Source: Holophagaceae bacterium
GTDB taxonomy: Bacteria > Acidobacteriota > Holophagae > Holophagales > Holophagaceae
Length of the DNA stretch: 6,683 nt
Assembly (NCBI GenBank): GCA_025353305.1
Contig: JANXQX010000118.1
Span: 1 to 6,683 of the forward strand
Direction: 5' to 3'
The notes below the pieces were generated by a model. That model saw only the letters and a list, made by a program, of their open reading frames with translations. It had not been told where the DNA came from and ran no database searches. Both the position numbers and the translations under genes were made by a program. Positions 1-5,561 of this stretch are shown piece after piece; position 1 is the first letter of the stretch, and each line of letters begins with the position of its first letter.

Positions 1-94
1 CTCGGGCGATCGCCCGAGGCTTGAATCCCAACTCCAGCTTCGCCTGGATCATGGCTCGTTCCTCGCAACTCAGATGTGTGTAGTGTTTTCCCAT
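1..94 (-). CDS. IS30-family transposase, N-terminal fragment (cut by window edge)
   Basis: Only the first 31 codons lie in the window, starting at the ATG on 94-92 and running off the left edge. The peptide begins MGKHYTHLSCEERAMIQAKL and ends in GFKPRAIAR. This is the usual opening of IS30-type transposases: a 'YTHLS.EER..I...L..G....IAR' helix-turn-helix that binds the element's terminal repeats. The catalytic DDE domain would lie outside the window. No strong Shine-Dalgarno is visible, and a hairpin sits directly upstream of the ATG. The transposase points away from the SDR gene, and the element's end lies about 30 bases past that gene's stop, so the SDR is not interrupted. I recognised the family by motif memory. 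Whether the full gene is intact cannot be seen here. Confidence 0.8.
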   Translation of the reverse strand, partial: MGKHYTHLSCEERAMIQAKLELGFKPRAIAR

Positions 95-122
95 GCAACC
101 ATTCTTTCTGAGGAATGTTGCA
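94..122. repeat. Stem-loop just upstream of the IS30 transposase start
   Basis: Bases 95-104 (GCAACCATTC) pair with 113-121 (GAATGTTGC), giving nine base pairs with one bulged C around an eight-base loop. T94 and A122 can add one more pair. In the minus-strand transcript the hairpin ends right at the transposase ATG. It could therefore limit translation initiation, especially on transcripts entering from outside. That role is inferred from position only. Confidence 0.5.
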
Positions 123-141
123 CTTGGAGATTGAGCGCGCC
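117..141. repeat. Probable terminal inverted repeat of the IS30-type element
   Basis: Read inward (minus strand), the bases CTCAATCTCCAAGTGCAACA sit upstream of the transposase start. They resemble the IS30 end, which I recall as TTCAATTGGTCAACGCAACA: the CAAT, CAA and GCAACA blocks align. By that comparison the outer boundary is near position 140-142. The partner repeat and any target-site duplication are outside the window, so the exact edge is inferred. Confidence 0.5.
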
Positions 142-169
142 CTTCTGGGAAGTGGCCGGGTTTTAGCTT

Positions 170-853
170 TCATCCCCGGAAGATCCGCTCGGTCTCGAAC
201 GCTCCCTGTTTCTGCGTATGAAGCTGCCAGAATTCCTCGGCAATTTGATCGGGATCAAAGGTGGTGCCGGGTGCGATGAAGCCACAGATGGTGATCGTGG
301 CCACATGGATGCCGCTGGGGGCAAGTTCTTGCGCAAGGCTGAAGCAGAGACTGCGCTGGCCGGATTTGCCGATGCAGAGGCTCGCGCCGCTGGCGAACGG
401 ACTGAGGGCGGAACCGCCGCCGGTCAGGAGAATCGTGCCCCTGCCCTTGGCTTTCATGGACGGAATCACCGCCTGTGCGGAAACCAGGAAGCCGCCGACC
501 ATGCTGCGGAATTCAAGGTTCAGAGCCTCGGGATCGAGTTGTGATGGGGGTGCCTCGCGGAACACGGACGCGTTGTAGATCAGCACGTCAGGCTCGCCCA
601 GGCTCCCGAAAATGGAGCGGAAGGCGGCCTGAAGAGAAGCGGGGTCTGCAGCGTCCACGCCATAGCCCCAGGCGGGTATGCCCTCTTTCCGCAGCCGGTC
701 CGTGAAGGATTTTACCGCGTCCAGACGCCGGGCCATGAAGGCGATGCGGTAGCCCTCTTTCGCAAAGCGATGCGCCAGTGAAAGACCCATACCCGGACCC
801 ATGCCTACAAGGACCATCAGGGGTTTGGTTTGTTCATCCATCGATGGCTCCAT
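170..853 (-). CDS. Divergent SDR-family NAD(P)-binding protein lacking the canonical catalytic residues
   Basis: This is a 227-residue Rossmann-fold protein of the short-chain dehydrogenase/reductase superfamily. The cofactor loop is GMGPGMG (17-23) instead of TGxxxGIG, with ARR at 41-43 after the second strand, D67 in the usual adenine-contact region, and NAS (94-96) in place of NAG. When aligned by eye to the neighbouring SDR, the catalytic Asn, Ser and Tyr positions hold M118, G146 and L159. Only K163 remains, with S148 close by. It may bind NAD(P) but use different chemistry, or have a non-enzymatic role. The length and the C-terminal LHTQKQGAFETERIF look complete for GxGPGxG-type SDRs. 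Two starts are possible: ATG at 853 with AGGGTGG upstream, or ATG at 841 with GGAG six bases before it. It follows the classical SDR after a 113-base gap. The substrate is unknown. Confidence 0.85.
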   Translation of the reverse strand: MEPSMDEQTKPLMVLVGMGPGMGLSLAHRFAKEGYRIAFMARRLDAVKSFTDRLRKEGIPAWGYGVDAADPASLQAAFRSIFGSLGEPDVLIYNASVFREAPPSQLDPEALNLEFRSMVGGFLVSAQAVIPSMKAKGRGTILLTGGGSALSPFASGASLCIGKSGQRSLCFSLAQELAPSGIHVATITICGFIAPGTTFDPDQIAEEFWQLHTQKQGAFETERIFRG

Positions 854-966
854 TCAATGAATCCACCCTAGCCGATCCGGCCTTGAATTCGCCCGGGTTT
901 TTCCAGCAGACAAGTCCCAGGTGGCTCGGTTCATGGCCGATGAGCAGTTCCACACTGCCGGAGCCG

Positions 967-1671
967 TCATTTCGGATTGGTGGCCCAGACCGTGAGTTCC
1001 GGGATGAAGCCGCGATCGTCCATTTCCAGCATGGCCTTGATGGCGTGGGCGATTTCCCTGGCGCGCAACTTGGTCTCATTGACCACCTGCTGCTTGCCCA
1101 TGCGGGCCTGGAATTCCGTCACGACTTCCGAAGGGTTCACCTGCATCACCCGGATGTCGTGGCTGCGCAACTCCGCCCGCCAGCACTCGGTCATGGCGGT
1201 CAAAGCAAACTTGCTGGCGGTATACGCTGTTCCGTTCGCGAAGCCCCTCTGGGCCGCCGTGGAGGCGATGTTGATGATATTCCCGCCCTTCCCTGCAGCG
1301 ATGAAATATCGGGCTGCCGCCTGGCCCGCGAGCATCGCACCGAATACATTCGTGTCCATCACGCGGCGGAACTCCGCCACGTCGAGTGCCACCAAAGGCG
1401 CGAAGGAGCCGAATCCCGCATTGTTGATGAGCACGTTCACGGAATCGAAAGCCCGCACGGTTTCGTCGACCATGCGCTGGGCGTCGGCGGCAATACTTAC
1501 ATCCGCCCGGATGGCATGGGCCTTCAGTGTTGCCGCTGCGGCCTGGAGCTTGGCCTCGTCGCGACCGGTGATGGCGACCTGCGCCCCGGCCTCAATCAAG
1601 GTGCGCGCCGTTTCGAAACCGATGCCGGAACTGCCGCCGGTGACCAGAATTTTCGCATTTCGCAGGTTCAT
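967..1671 (-). CDS. Classical short-chain dehydrogenase/reductase
   Basis: This 234-residue oxidoreductase reduces or oxidises a carbonyl/alcohol substrate with NAD(P)(H), presumably in the cytoplasm since no signal peptide is visible. It has the full classical SDR set: TGGSSGIG (11-18) for the cofactor, TGR (35-37) whose arginine favours NADPH, D57, NNAG (83-86), and the catalytic tetrad N108, S137, Y150 and K154. The start at 1671 is chosen because GGAGG lies six bases upstream and the protein begins MNLRNAKILVTGG as expected. A nine-codon longer version starting at 1698 lacks support. The start overlaps the stop of a 21-codon small ORF by ATGA, so translation may be coupled. The middle part resembles DltE/YciK-like SDRs of broad or unknown specificity. 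The substrate cannot be named from sequence. Confidence 0.93.
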   Translation of the reverse strand: MNLRNAKILVTGGSSGIGFETARTLIEAGAQVAITGRDEAKLQAAAATLKAHAIRADVSIAADAQRMVDETVRAFDSVNVLINNAGFGSFAPLVALDVAEFRRVMDTNVFGAMLAGQAAARYFIAAGKGGNIINIASTAAQRGFANGTAYTASKFALTAMTECWRAELRSHDIRVMQVNPSEVVTEFQARMGKQQVVNETKLRAREIAHAIKAMLEMDDRGFIPELTVWATNPK

Positions 1672-1733
1672 AACAGCCCTCCGGCCGAAGCGTGGCATCC
1701 AGCTTTGGCAAGCTGCTTGAGGTGTTCAAACAT
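1668..1733 (-). CDS. 21-codon small ORF translationally coupled to the SDR
   Basis: ATG at 1733-1731 is preceded by AAGGAG with a five-base spacer, a site as good as those of the large genes here. The peptide begins MFEHLKQLAKAGCHA and ends GLL. Its TGA stop (1670-1668) overlaps the ATG of the downstream SDR as ATGA. The start of osmC (2180) and the stop of osmC (1755) lie upstream on the same strand, so this ORF would be translated between osmC and the SDR. It resembles no family I know. It could be a coupler or leader peptide that delivers ribosomes to the SDR start, a real microprotein with an amphipathic N-terminal helix, or the remnant of a longer gene. The evidence is the RBS and the overlap only; conservation is untested. 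Confidence 0.45.
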   Translation of the reverse strand: MFEHLKQLAKAGCHASAGGLL

Positions 1734-1754
1734 GGCGGCTCCTTGATCCCTGTT

Positions 1755-2180
1755 TCAAGCTTTGAGAATGGCCGAAAGGCTGATGTCGGCTTTCAACACG
1801 CGGCTAACGGGGCAGCCGGCCTTGGCGCCGGCGGTGATCTCCTGGAACTGCGCCTCGGCAAGGCCCGGGATGCGCGCTTTCAGATCCAGGTGCACGGCGG
1901 TGATGGTCCAGTTTCCCTCCACCTGTTCGAGGCTCAGTGTGGCCTTGGTATCCAATCGCTCGGCGCTGAACCCGGCCTTGGTCAAGGCAGCGGAGGTGGC
2001 CATGGTGAAACACCCGGCGTGGGCGGCGGCGATGAGTTCCTCGGGGTTGGTGCCCGGACCATCCTCGAAGCGGCTGCCAAAGCCATAGTTCGTATCGCTG
2101 AGCACACCGCTCTGGGTGCTCAGCTTGCCTTTTCCGGTCTTCAGATCGCCTTGCCAGGCGGCGGATGCGGTGCGTTTCAT
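1755..2180 (-). CDS. osmC: OsmC family organic hydroperoxide reductase (peroxiredoxin)
   Basis: This 141-residue protein reduces organic hydroperoxides to alcohols through a reactive cysteine thiol, in the cytoplasm as a tight homodimer. Recognisable blocks follow E. coli OsmC (about 143 residues) almost throughout: W9-x-GD, GKGKLSTQSGVL (16-27), YGFGSRFEDGPGTNPEELIAAAHAGCF (starting at Y32) and AKAGCPVSRVLKA (119-131). The peroxidatic C57 and resolving C123 are both present. R37 and E48, which activate the peroxide in OsmC, are also there. The start is supported by AAGGAG five bases before the ATG. It begins 18 bases after the aldo/keto reductase stop on the same strand, so the two are very likely cotranscribed. 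This is consistent with detoxification of peroxides beside aldehyde or ketone reduction. OsmC rather than Ohr is favoured by the GTNPEEL and AGCPVS motifs. Confidence 0.95.
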   Translation of the reverse strand: MKRTASAAWQGDLKTGKGKLSTQSGVLSDTNYGFGSRFEDGPGTNPEELIAAAHAGCFTMATSAALTKAGFSAERLDTKATLSLEQVEGNWTITAVHLDLKARIPGLAEAQFQEITAGAKAGCPVSRVLKADISLSAILKA

Positions 2181-2198
2181 GGTTGCTCCTTATTGGCC

Positions 2199-3185
2199 TT
2201 AGCGGCCCACGAGTTTCATCATCGCTTCGGGGTAGCGCATGCCGGCGGCGATGCCCTTGGGAACCACCGCGTCGATCTGCGCGAGATCGTCTTTCGTGAG
2301 TTCGACGTCAAGTGCGTCCAGGTCCTCGTCCAGCGTCGCGCGGCGCTTGGTGCCAGGGATCGGCACGATGTCTTTCCCCTGGGCCAGCACCCAGGCCAAA
2401 GCCAATTGCGCTGGCGTGCATCCCTTTGCTTTCGCCAGCTCCGCTACCTTGTCCACTAGGTCCAGATTCTTCTGGAAATTCTCGCCCTGGAACCGCGGCG
2501 AGAAGCGCCGGTAGTCATCGGCGGCGAAATCCTCGAACTTCCGCAGCTGCCCTGTCAAAAATCCACGGCCCAACGGACTGTAGGCCACGAAGCCGATGCC
2601 CAGCTCGCGGCAGGCCGCCAGCACCCCGTCTTCGGGGTCACGGGTCCAAAGGGAATATTCGCTTTGCAACGCTGATACGGGATGCACCTTCATGGCGCGG
2701 CGCAAGGTGTCCGGCGCGGCTTCTGAAAGGCCCAGGTAGCGTACTTTTCCGGCCTTCACCAATTCCGCCATGGCGCCCACCGTGTCTTCGATAGGCGTTT
2801 CAGCATCCACGCGATGCAAATAGTAAAGGTCGATGTGATCCACACCCAATCGCTTGAGGCTGGCCTCGGCGGCGGCCCGGACATATCCGGGCTTCCCGTT
2901 GATGCGCCGTTCGGCGGGGTTGTCTGTACGCTGGATTCCGAACTTGGTGGCGAGCACCACGGAATCCCGGCGCCCCTTGATGGCACGGCCCACCAGTTCC
3001 TCGTTGCGGAAGGGTCCATAGGCGTCAGCCGTGTCAAGGAAGTTGAAACCCCGATCGAGAAAGCGATGGATGGTGGCGGTGGATTCGGTGTCATCCGTGG
3101 CGCCATAGAATTCGGACATCCCCATGCAGCCCAGGCCGAGGGCCGAGACGGCCAGGCCTTGCGTTCCAAGGGTTCGCTGCTGCAT
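2199..3185 (-). CDS. Aldo/keto reductase (AKR13-like)
   Basis: This 328-residue (alpha/beta)8-barrel oxidoreductase is expected to reduce aldehydes or ketones with NADPH. The N-terminus carries [13 protein letters not shown] (16-28), typical of the AKR13/YakC-like branch. The catalytic tetrad is complete: D51, Y56, K81 and H124 (in DLYYLHRVD). Later blocks include [37 protein letters not shown] and the cofactor-binding [15 protein letters not shown] near the C-terminus. Length is normal for the family. The start is supported by GGAG seven bases upstream of the ATG. It is followed 18 bases later by osmC. A 221-base gap containing a long inverted repeat separates it from the nitroreductase upstream, so it may head its own transcript. 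Relatives act on many carbonyls, including methylglyoxal and quinone-type compounds; the actual substrate is not visible. Confidence 0.95.
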   Translation of the reverse strand: MQQRTLGTQGLAVSALGLGCMGMSEFYGATDDTESTATIHRFLDRGFNFLDTADAYGPFRNEELVGRAIKGRRDSVVLATKFGIQRTDNPAERRINGKPGYVRAAAEASLKRLGVDHIDLYYLHRVDAETPIEDTVGAMAELVKAGKVRYLGLSEAAPDTLRRAMKVHPVSALQSEYSLWTRDPEDGVLAACRELGIGFVAYSPLGRGFLTGQLRKFEDFAADDYRRFSPRFQGENFQKNLDLVDKVAELAKAKGCTPAQLALAWVLAQGKDIVPIPGTKRRATLDEDLDALDVELTKDDLAQIDAVVPKGIAAGMRYPEAMMKLVGR

Positions 3186-3262
3186 GGAAAGTCTCCAAGT
3201 GAGGGCGCGGCCTGCGCATCAAGATTGTCAGGGAAACGGAATCATCTGGAAGTGAAAAACAC

Positions 3263-3362
3263 TCGCAGAGGTACTCAGAGGGTAGGAGGTGCGCTGAGGT
3301 GTTTCTTCCACAATGTTTGGATTTCTCTGAGAACCTCCGCTTTCTCGGTGGTCTTCTGCGAG
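3263..3362. repeat. Long imperfect inverted repeat (REP-like 'CGCAGAGG' element)
   Basis: The left arm starts CTCGCAGAGGTACTCAGAG (3263-3281) and continues with GGAGGT and GCTGAG to about 3299. The right arm (about 3324-3362) reads CTCTGAGAACCTCC at its inner end and TCTGCGAG at its outer end, so the two arms are complementary over nearly their full length with mismatches and one indel. The spacer is about 25 bases. It fills most of the gap between the nitroreductase stop and the aldo/keto reductase start. Similar 'cgcagag...cagag' fold-back units occur dispersed in many environmental genomes. A role in transcript termination or mRNA stability is possible. Between the element and both genes (3186-3262 and 3363-3406) I see no other clear signal. 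Confidence 0.65.
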
Positions 3363-3406
3363 GGTAGTTCCGGTTAAATCATCTCTTTCTATTCTATCCC
3401 GAAGGC

Positions 3407-4069
3407 TCATCGCATCTGGATCAGCTCCGATTCCGGCAACCGGACCTTGGGCAGCTTGGCATACTTGTCCTCCTTGCTGCGGTAACCGGCGGCGCAGGCG
3501 CAGACCGTTGCATAGCCATCGGCTTCCAGGGCCAGGATCGAGTCATAAGCAGCGGGATCGATGCCTTCCAGGGGGCAAGTGTCCACGTCGAGAAGGGCGG
3601 CGGAGGTCATGAAGTTGCCCAGGGCGATGTAGGCCTGGCGGGCGGCCCACTGATCGATGCTGGCGGCGCGGGGGCCGTTCACCAGATCGCCCATCATGAA
3701 GCCCTTGTAACCTTCGAGGCTCTCTTTGGAGACTCCGCGGACTTCGGCCACGCGGTCCAGGAAATGGGAGATGTGCTCCTCGCCCATGGATTTCTTGATG
3801 GCGAATACCACAAGGTGGGAAGCGTCCTCGATCTGCGACTGGCCCCAAGACGCTGGCCGCAGCCTAGCCCTGATCGCCGGGTCGGTGACGACGATGAATT
3901 TGTAGGGCTGAAGGCCGTAGGACGAGGGCGTTAGCACCAGGGCCTCTTCAAGGGCCTTCCAGGTTTCCTTTCCGATCTTGCGCGCAGCGTCGAACTGTTT
4001 CGTGGCGTAGCGCCATTCCAACTGGTGGATGAGGGCATCGGATGAGATGGCGGTGGATGAAGAGGGCAT
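3407..4069 (-). CDS. NAD(P)H-dependent flavin nitroreductase (NfsB-like)
   Basis: This 220-residue FMN enzyme of the nitroreductase superfamily transfers two electrons from NAD(P)H to nitroaromatics, quinones or related acceptors as a cytoplasmic dimer. The family signature WRYATKQFD lies at 19-27, where R20 and K24 would contact FMN phosphate. PSSYGLQPYKF (48-58) and the late CPLEGID and GYRSKEDKYAKLPKVR segments match the NfsB/YfkO/dihydropteridine-reductase-like group, and the length fits. The start at 4069 is chosen because AAGGAG sits five bases before the ATG. The frame stays open a further 40 codons upstream, but that part is compositionally odd and lacks this support. It lies 82 bases downstream of the NmrA-like gene, on the same strand and probably in the same operon. 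HxlR regulators control nitroreductases in other bacteria. The physiological acceptor is unknown. Confidence 0.93.
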   Translation of the reverse strand: MPSSSTAISSDALIHQLEWRYATKQFDAARKIGKETWKALEEALVLTPSSYGLQPYKFIVVTDPAIRARLRPASWGQSQIEDASHLVVFAIKKSMGEEHISHFLDRVAEVRGVSKESLEGYKGFMMGDLVNGPRAASIDQWAARQAYIALGNFMTSAALLDVDTCPLEGIDPAAYDSILALEADGYATVCACAAGYRSKEDKYAKLPKVRLPESELIQMR

Positions 4070-4108
4070 CGTGGCTCCTTTGATGGGTCGTTTCGTGGGT
4101 GCGGCTGG

Positions 4109-4129
4109 GCGGGGATAACCCCATCCCGC
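4109..4129. repeat. Small inverted repeat between NmrA-like gene and nitroreductase
   Basis: GCGGGGAT (4109-4116) pairs with ATCCCGC (4123-4129) with one bulge, and the nested GGGGATAACCCC is a perfect dyad. It lies in the 82-base gap about 40 bases before the nitroreductase ATG in the transcript. There is no T-tract after it in the direction of transcription, so an intrinsic terminator is unlikely. It could be mRNA structure, or chance in GC-rich DNA. Confidence 0.25.
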
Positions 4130-4151
4130 GTGGAACGCGTGGTTTTTCTCT

Positions 4152-5006
4152 TCACCGGAACGCGCCGAGGTTCTCCTGGAGGAAGGCATCGAGGTTGCGG
4201 GGCGCCGCGCCGGTGACTAGTTCCACGGTGCCAGTGGTGGGTTCCGCGATGCCGCGGCGGACGCCCTGGTTCAGCGTCACCATGCCGTACGAGTACCAAG
4301 CGTCCATGCCCATGCCCTTCATGGCCTGGAAGGCGGCCGAGTCGCTGACGGGGACGTAGGCGACCTCGTGCCCCAGCAGCTTGCCCAGGCGGGCAGCCAC
4401 CTCGGCGTAGCCCAGGGCCTCTGGCCCGGTGAGGTCATAGACCAGGCCCTCGTGGCCCGGCTCCGTAAGGGCGGCGGCGGCCACGGCGGCGATGTCCCGC
4501 GTGTCGATCCAGGCCAGGCGGCCGTCCCCAGCATTGACGTAGACCGGCTGCCCAGCCTTGATGGCGTGGGAGTAGAAGGCCACCCAATTCTGCTGGAAGA
4601 AGGTGGGTCGCAGGATGGTGTATGCGAGACCGGACTCCTCCAGGGCGCGCTCGGCTTGGGCGTGGGCCCGGAACAGGGGATTGGATGAATCGGCGCTGAC
4701 GCCCTGGGCCGACAGCTTGACGACATGCTTCACGCCCGCGGCCTTCGCCGTTTCGATGGCGGCGATTTCCAGGCGGTCGAAGTGCGACGCCGACGAAAGC
4801 AGGAAGAGCTTGTCTACACCCTGGAGTGCGGCCTTCAGGGAGGCCGGGTCCCCCAGGTCGCCCCTCACGGCTTCCACACCCTGGGCCTGGAGAGCCTTCA
4901 GGGAGGCTTCGCTGCGGGCCAGGGCCTTGAAGGCCGCGCCCTTCGCCTTCAGGGCGGCCACGAGCTGCTGCCCGACTTTTCCAGTGCTTCCGGTGACGAG
5001 GATCAT
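4152..5006 (-). CDS. NmrA-like NAD(P)-binding oxidoreductase (quinone oxidoreductase 2-like atypical SDR)
   Basis: This 284-residue atypical SDR of the NmrA/YtfG group belongs to a family whose members bind NADP(H) and in some cases reduce quinones, while others act as redox sensors. The N-terminus MILVTGSTGKVG gives the extended-SDR loop TGSTGKVG (5-12). R31 after the second strand suggests NADP preference. GDLGDPASL (49-57), FLLSS (68-72), KLSAQGV (97-103), the HxxxE pair H115/E119 and YTILRPTFFQQN (129-140) follow family order. The start at 5006 has AAAGGAG six bases upstream. The open frame continues to 5441, but that extension is antisense to the HxlR gene and is not coding. It is divergent from HxlR across 105 bases, the usual layout for a regulator and its target. 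Whether it is a true quinone reductase is inferred. Confidence 0.92.
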   Translation of the reverse strand: MILVTGSTGKVGQQLVAALKAKGAAFKALARSEASLKALQAQGVEAVRGDLGDPASLKAALQGVDKLFLLSSASHFDRLEIAAIETAKAAGVKHVVKLSAQGVSADSSNPLFRAHAQAERALEESGLAYTILRPTFFQQNWVAFYSHAIKAGQPVYVNAGDGRLAWIDTRDIAAVAAAALTEPGHEGLVYDLTGPEALGYAEVAARLGKLLGHEVAYVPVSDSAAFQAMKGMGMDAWYSYGMVTLNQGVRRGIAEPTTGTVELVTGAAPRNLDAFLQENLGAFR

Positions 5007-5027
5007 GGTGTTCTCCTTTTCCAATGG

Positions 5028-5056
5028 TTGCGGTTGTTTGAACCGTAGGCTATGAT
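5028..5056 (+). promoter_or_regulatory. Candidate sigma70-type promoter for the HxlR gene
   Basis: TTGCGG (5028-5033) and TATGAT (5051-5056) are separated by 17 bases. The -10 box matches the consensus at five of six positions and the -35 box is weaker. Transcription would start near 5063 and leave a leader of about 50 bases containing the two strongest direct repeats. This would fit autorepression. It also argues against the earlier ATG at 5052, which lies inside the -10 box. Confidence 0.45.
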
Positions 5057-5108
5057 TAGGTTGCTTACAATCTTTTGGAAAGTAGGCACTATTTTGGAAT
5101 GTAGGTAC
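5037..5108. promoter_or_regulatory. Tandem direct repeats, candidate HxlR operator array
   Basis: TTTTGGAAAGTAGGCAC (5073-5089) and TTTTGGAATGTAGGTAC (5092-5108) match at 15 of 17 positions with a 19-base period, close to two helical turns. A third, weaker copy, TTTGAACCGTAGGC (5037-5050), abuts the candidate -10 box of HxlR. All lie in the HxlR/NmrA divergent region. Direct rather than inverted arrangement is less usual for a winged-helix dimer, so the true footprint may differ. Confidence 0.5.
5042..5070 (-). promoter_or_regulatory. Weak candidate promoter for the NmrA-like gene
   Basis: On the minus strand, TTGTAA (5070-5065) and TACGGT (5047-5042) are 17 bases apart and would start transcription about 30 bases before the ATG. 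The -10 match is poor (three of six). The -10 would overlap the weak third repeat and face the HxlR promoter, so bound regulator could block both directions. No better candidate was seen. Confidence 0.25.
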
Positions 5109-5111
5109 CCA

Positions 5112-5510
5112 ATGGTTAGAAAAGCTTGTGCACTTCACCCCAATGTCTTGAGCGGCGCCTGCCCCACTCGCCAGGTGCTCGATCTCATCGCCGACAAATG
5201 GACCACGCTGGTCATCTACCTGCTGTCCGGCGGCAAACACCGGTACGGCGAACTGCACAAGCGCATCGAAGGCATCAGCCAGAAGATGCTCACGCAGACC
5301 CTCCGCCAGCTCGAGGACGACGGCCTGGTGAAACGCACGGTCTACCCCGAAGTCCCGCCCCGCACCGAGTACGAATTGACGCCCCTGGGCGAAACCTTGA
5401 GAGCGCCGCTCTCCGCTTTGTGCCAGTGGGCCGAGGAACACCTGCCCGAAGTGGAAAAAGCGCGAAGCCGTAAGAAGGCCAAGCAGGCGGAACTGCCCAA
5501 AGGCGCATGA
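5112..5510 (+). CDS. HxlR family transcriptional regulator, likely thiol-based redox or electrophile sensor
   Basis: This 132-residue winged helix-turn-helix dimer is the expected local regulator. The HxlR signature runs from CPTRQVLDLIADKW (17-30) through the recognition region ISQKMLTQTLRQLEDDGLV (55-73) to the wing YPEVPPRTEYELTPLG (78-93). C17 sits where YodB carries its sensing Cys6, 13 residues before the conserved W30. C6 and a late Cys in ALCQWAEE could pair with it. YodB, CatR, HypR and QorR use such cysteines to sense quinones, diamide or disulfide stress and to control reductases, which fits the neighbours. The start at 5112 has TAGG six bases upstream. An ATG at 5052 would add 20 unlike residues and lies inside the candidate promoter. 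The C-terminus is Lys/Arg-rich. The actual signal is inferred. Confidence 0.93.
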   Translation: MVRKACALHPNVLSGACPTRQVLDLIADKWTTLVIYLLSGGKHRYGELHKRIEGISQKMLTQTLRQLEDDGLVKRTVYPEVPPRTEYELTPLGETLRAPLSALCQWAEEHLPEVEKARSRKKAKQAELPKGA

Positions 5511-5521
5511 GCTTCTTGCTT

Positions 5522-5542
5522 TTGTCGCCGTTATGACGACAA
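5522..5542. promoter_or_regulatory. Dyad upstream of the toxin-antitoxin pair (candidate operator)
   Basis: TTGTCG (5522-5527) and CGACAA (5537-5542) form an inverted repeat with a nine-base centre in which two further base pairs fit. It lies 20 bases before the antitoxin ATG, in the 51-base gap after HxlR. Antitoxins of this layout usually repress their own promoter through such a palindrome. A stem-loop ending the HxlR transcript is the alternative, although no T-tract follows. Confidence 0.45.
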
Positions 5543-5561
5543 TTAGACCAAGAGGTTCTAC

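Noticed and set aside
870..905. CCCGGG followed by five T residues as an intrinsic terminator
   Set aside because: The stem is only a six-base palindrome without a loop, and the T-run would serve plus-strand transcripts, where no gene lies upstream.
854..966. Possible gene remnant between the two SDRs (minus-strand frame with VELLIGHEPSHLGLVCWKNP)
   Set aside because: The frame has coding-like codon endings over about 35 residues but no start, ribosome site or family I recognise. It may be the tail of a lost gene, but the evidence is too thin for a feature.
778..1746. Long plus-strand open frame of 322 codons
   Set aside because: It is antisense to the SDR genes, has no ribosome site or domain, and arises from GC-rich codon bias. 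The same applies to the 255-codon plus-strand frame at 1692-2459.
4070..4189. 40-residue N-terminal extension of the nitroreductase
   Set aside because: The extension is unlike the family and crosses the hairpin region; the ATG at 4069 has an excellent AAGGAG.
5052..5111. Longer HxlR protein starting at ATG 5052
   Set aside because: The 20 added residues do not look like HxlR, the ATG lies within a -10-like TATGAT, and the region holds the operator-like repeats.
5007..5441. Continuation of the NmrA-like frame upstream to give a 429-residue protein
   Set aside because: The extra 145 residues are antisense to the well-recognised HxlR gene and have no family features. AAAGGAG right before the ATG at 5006 fixes the shorter start.
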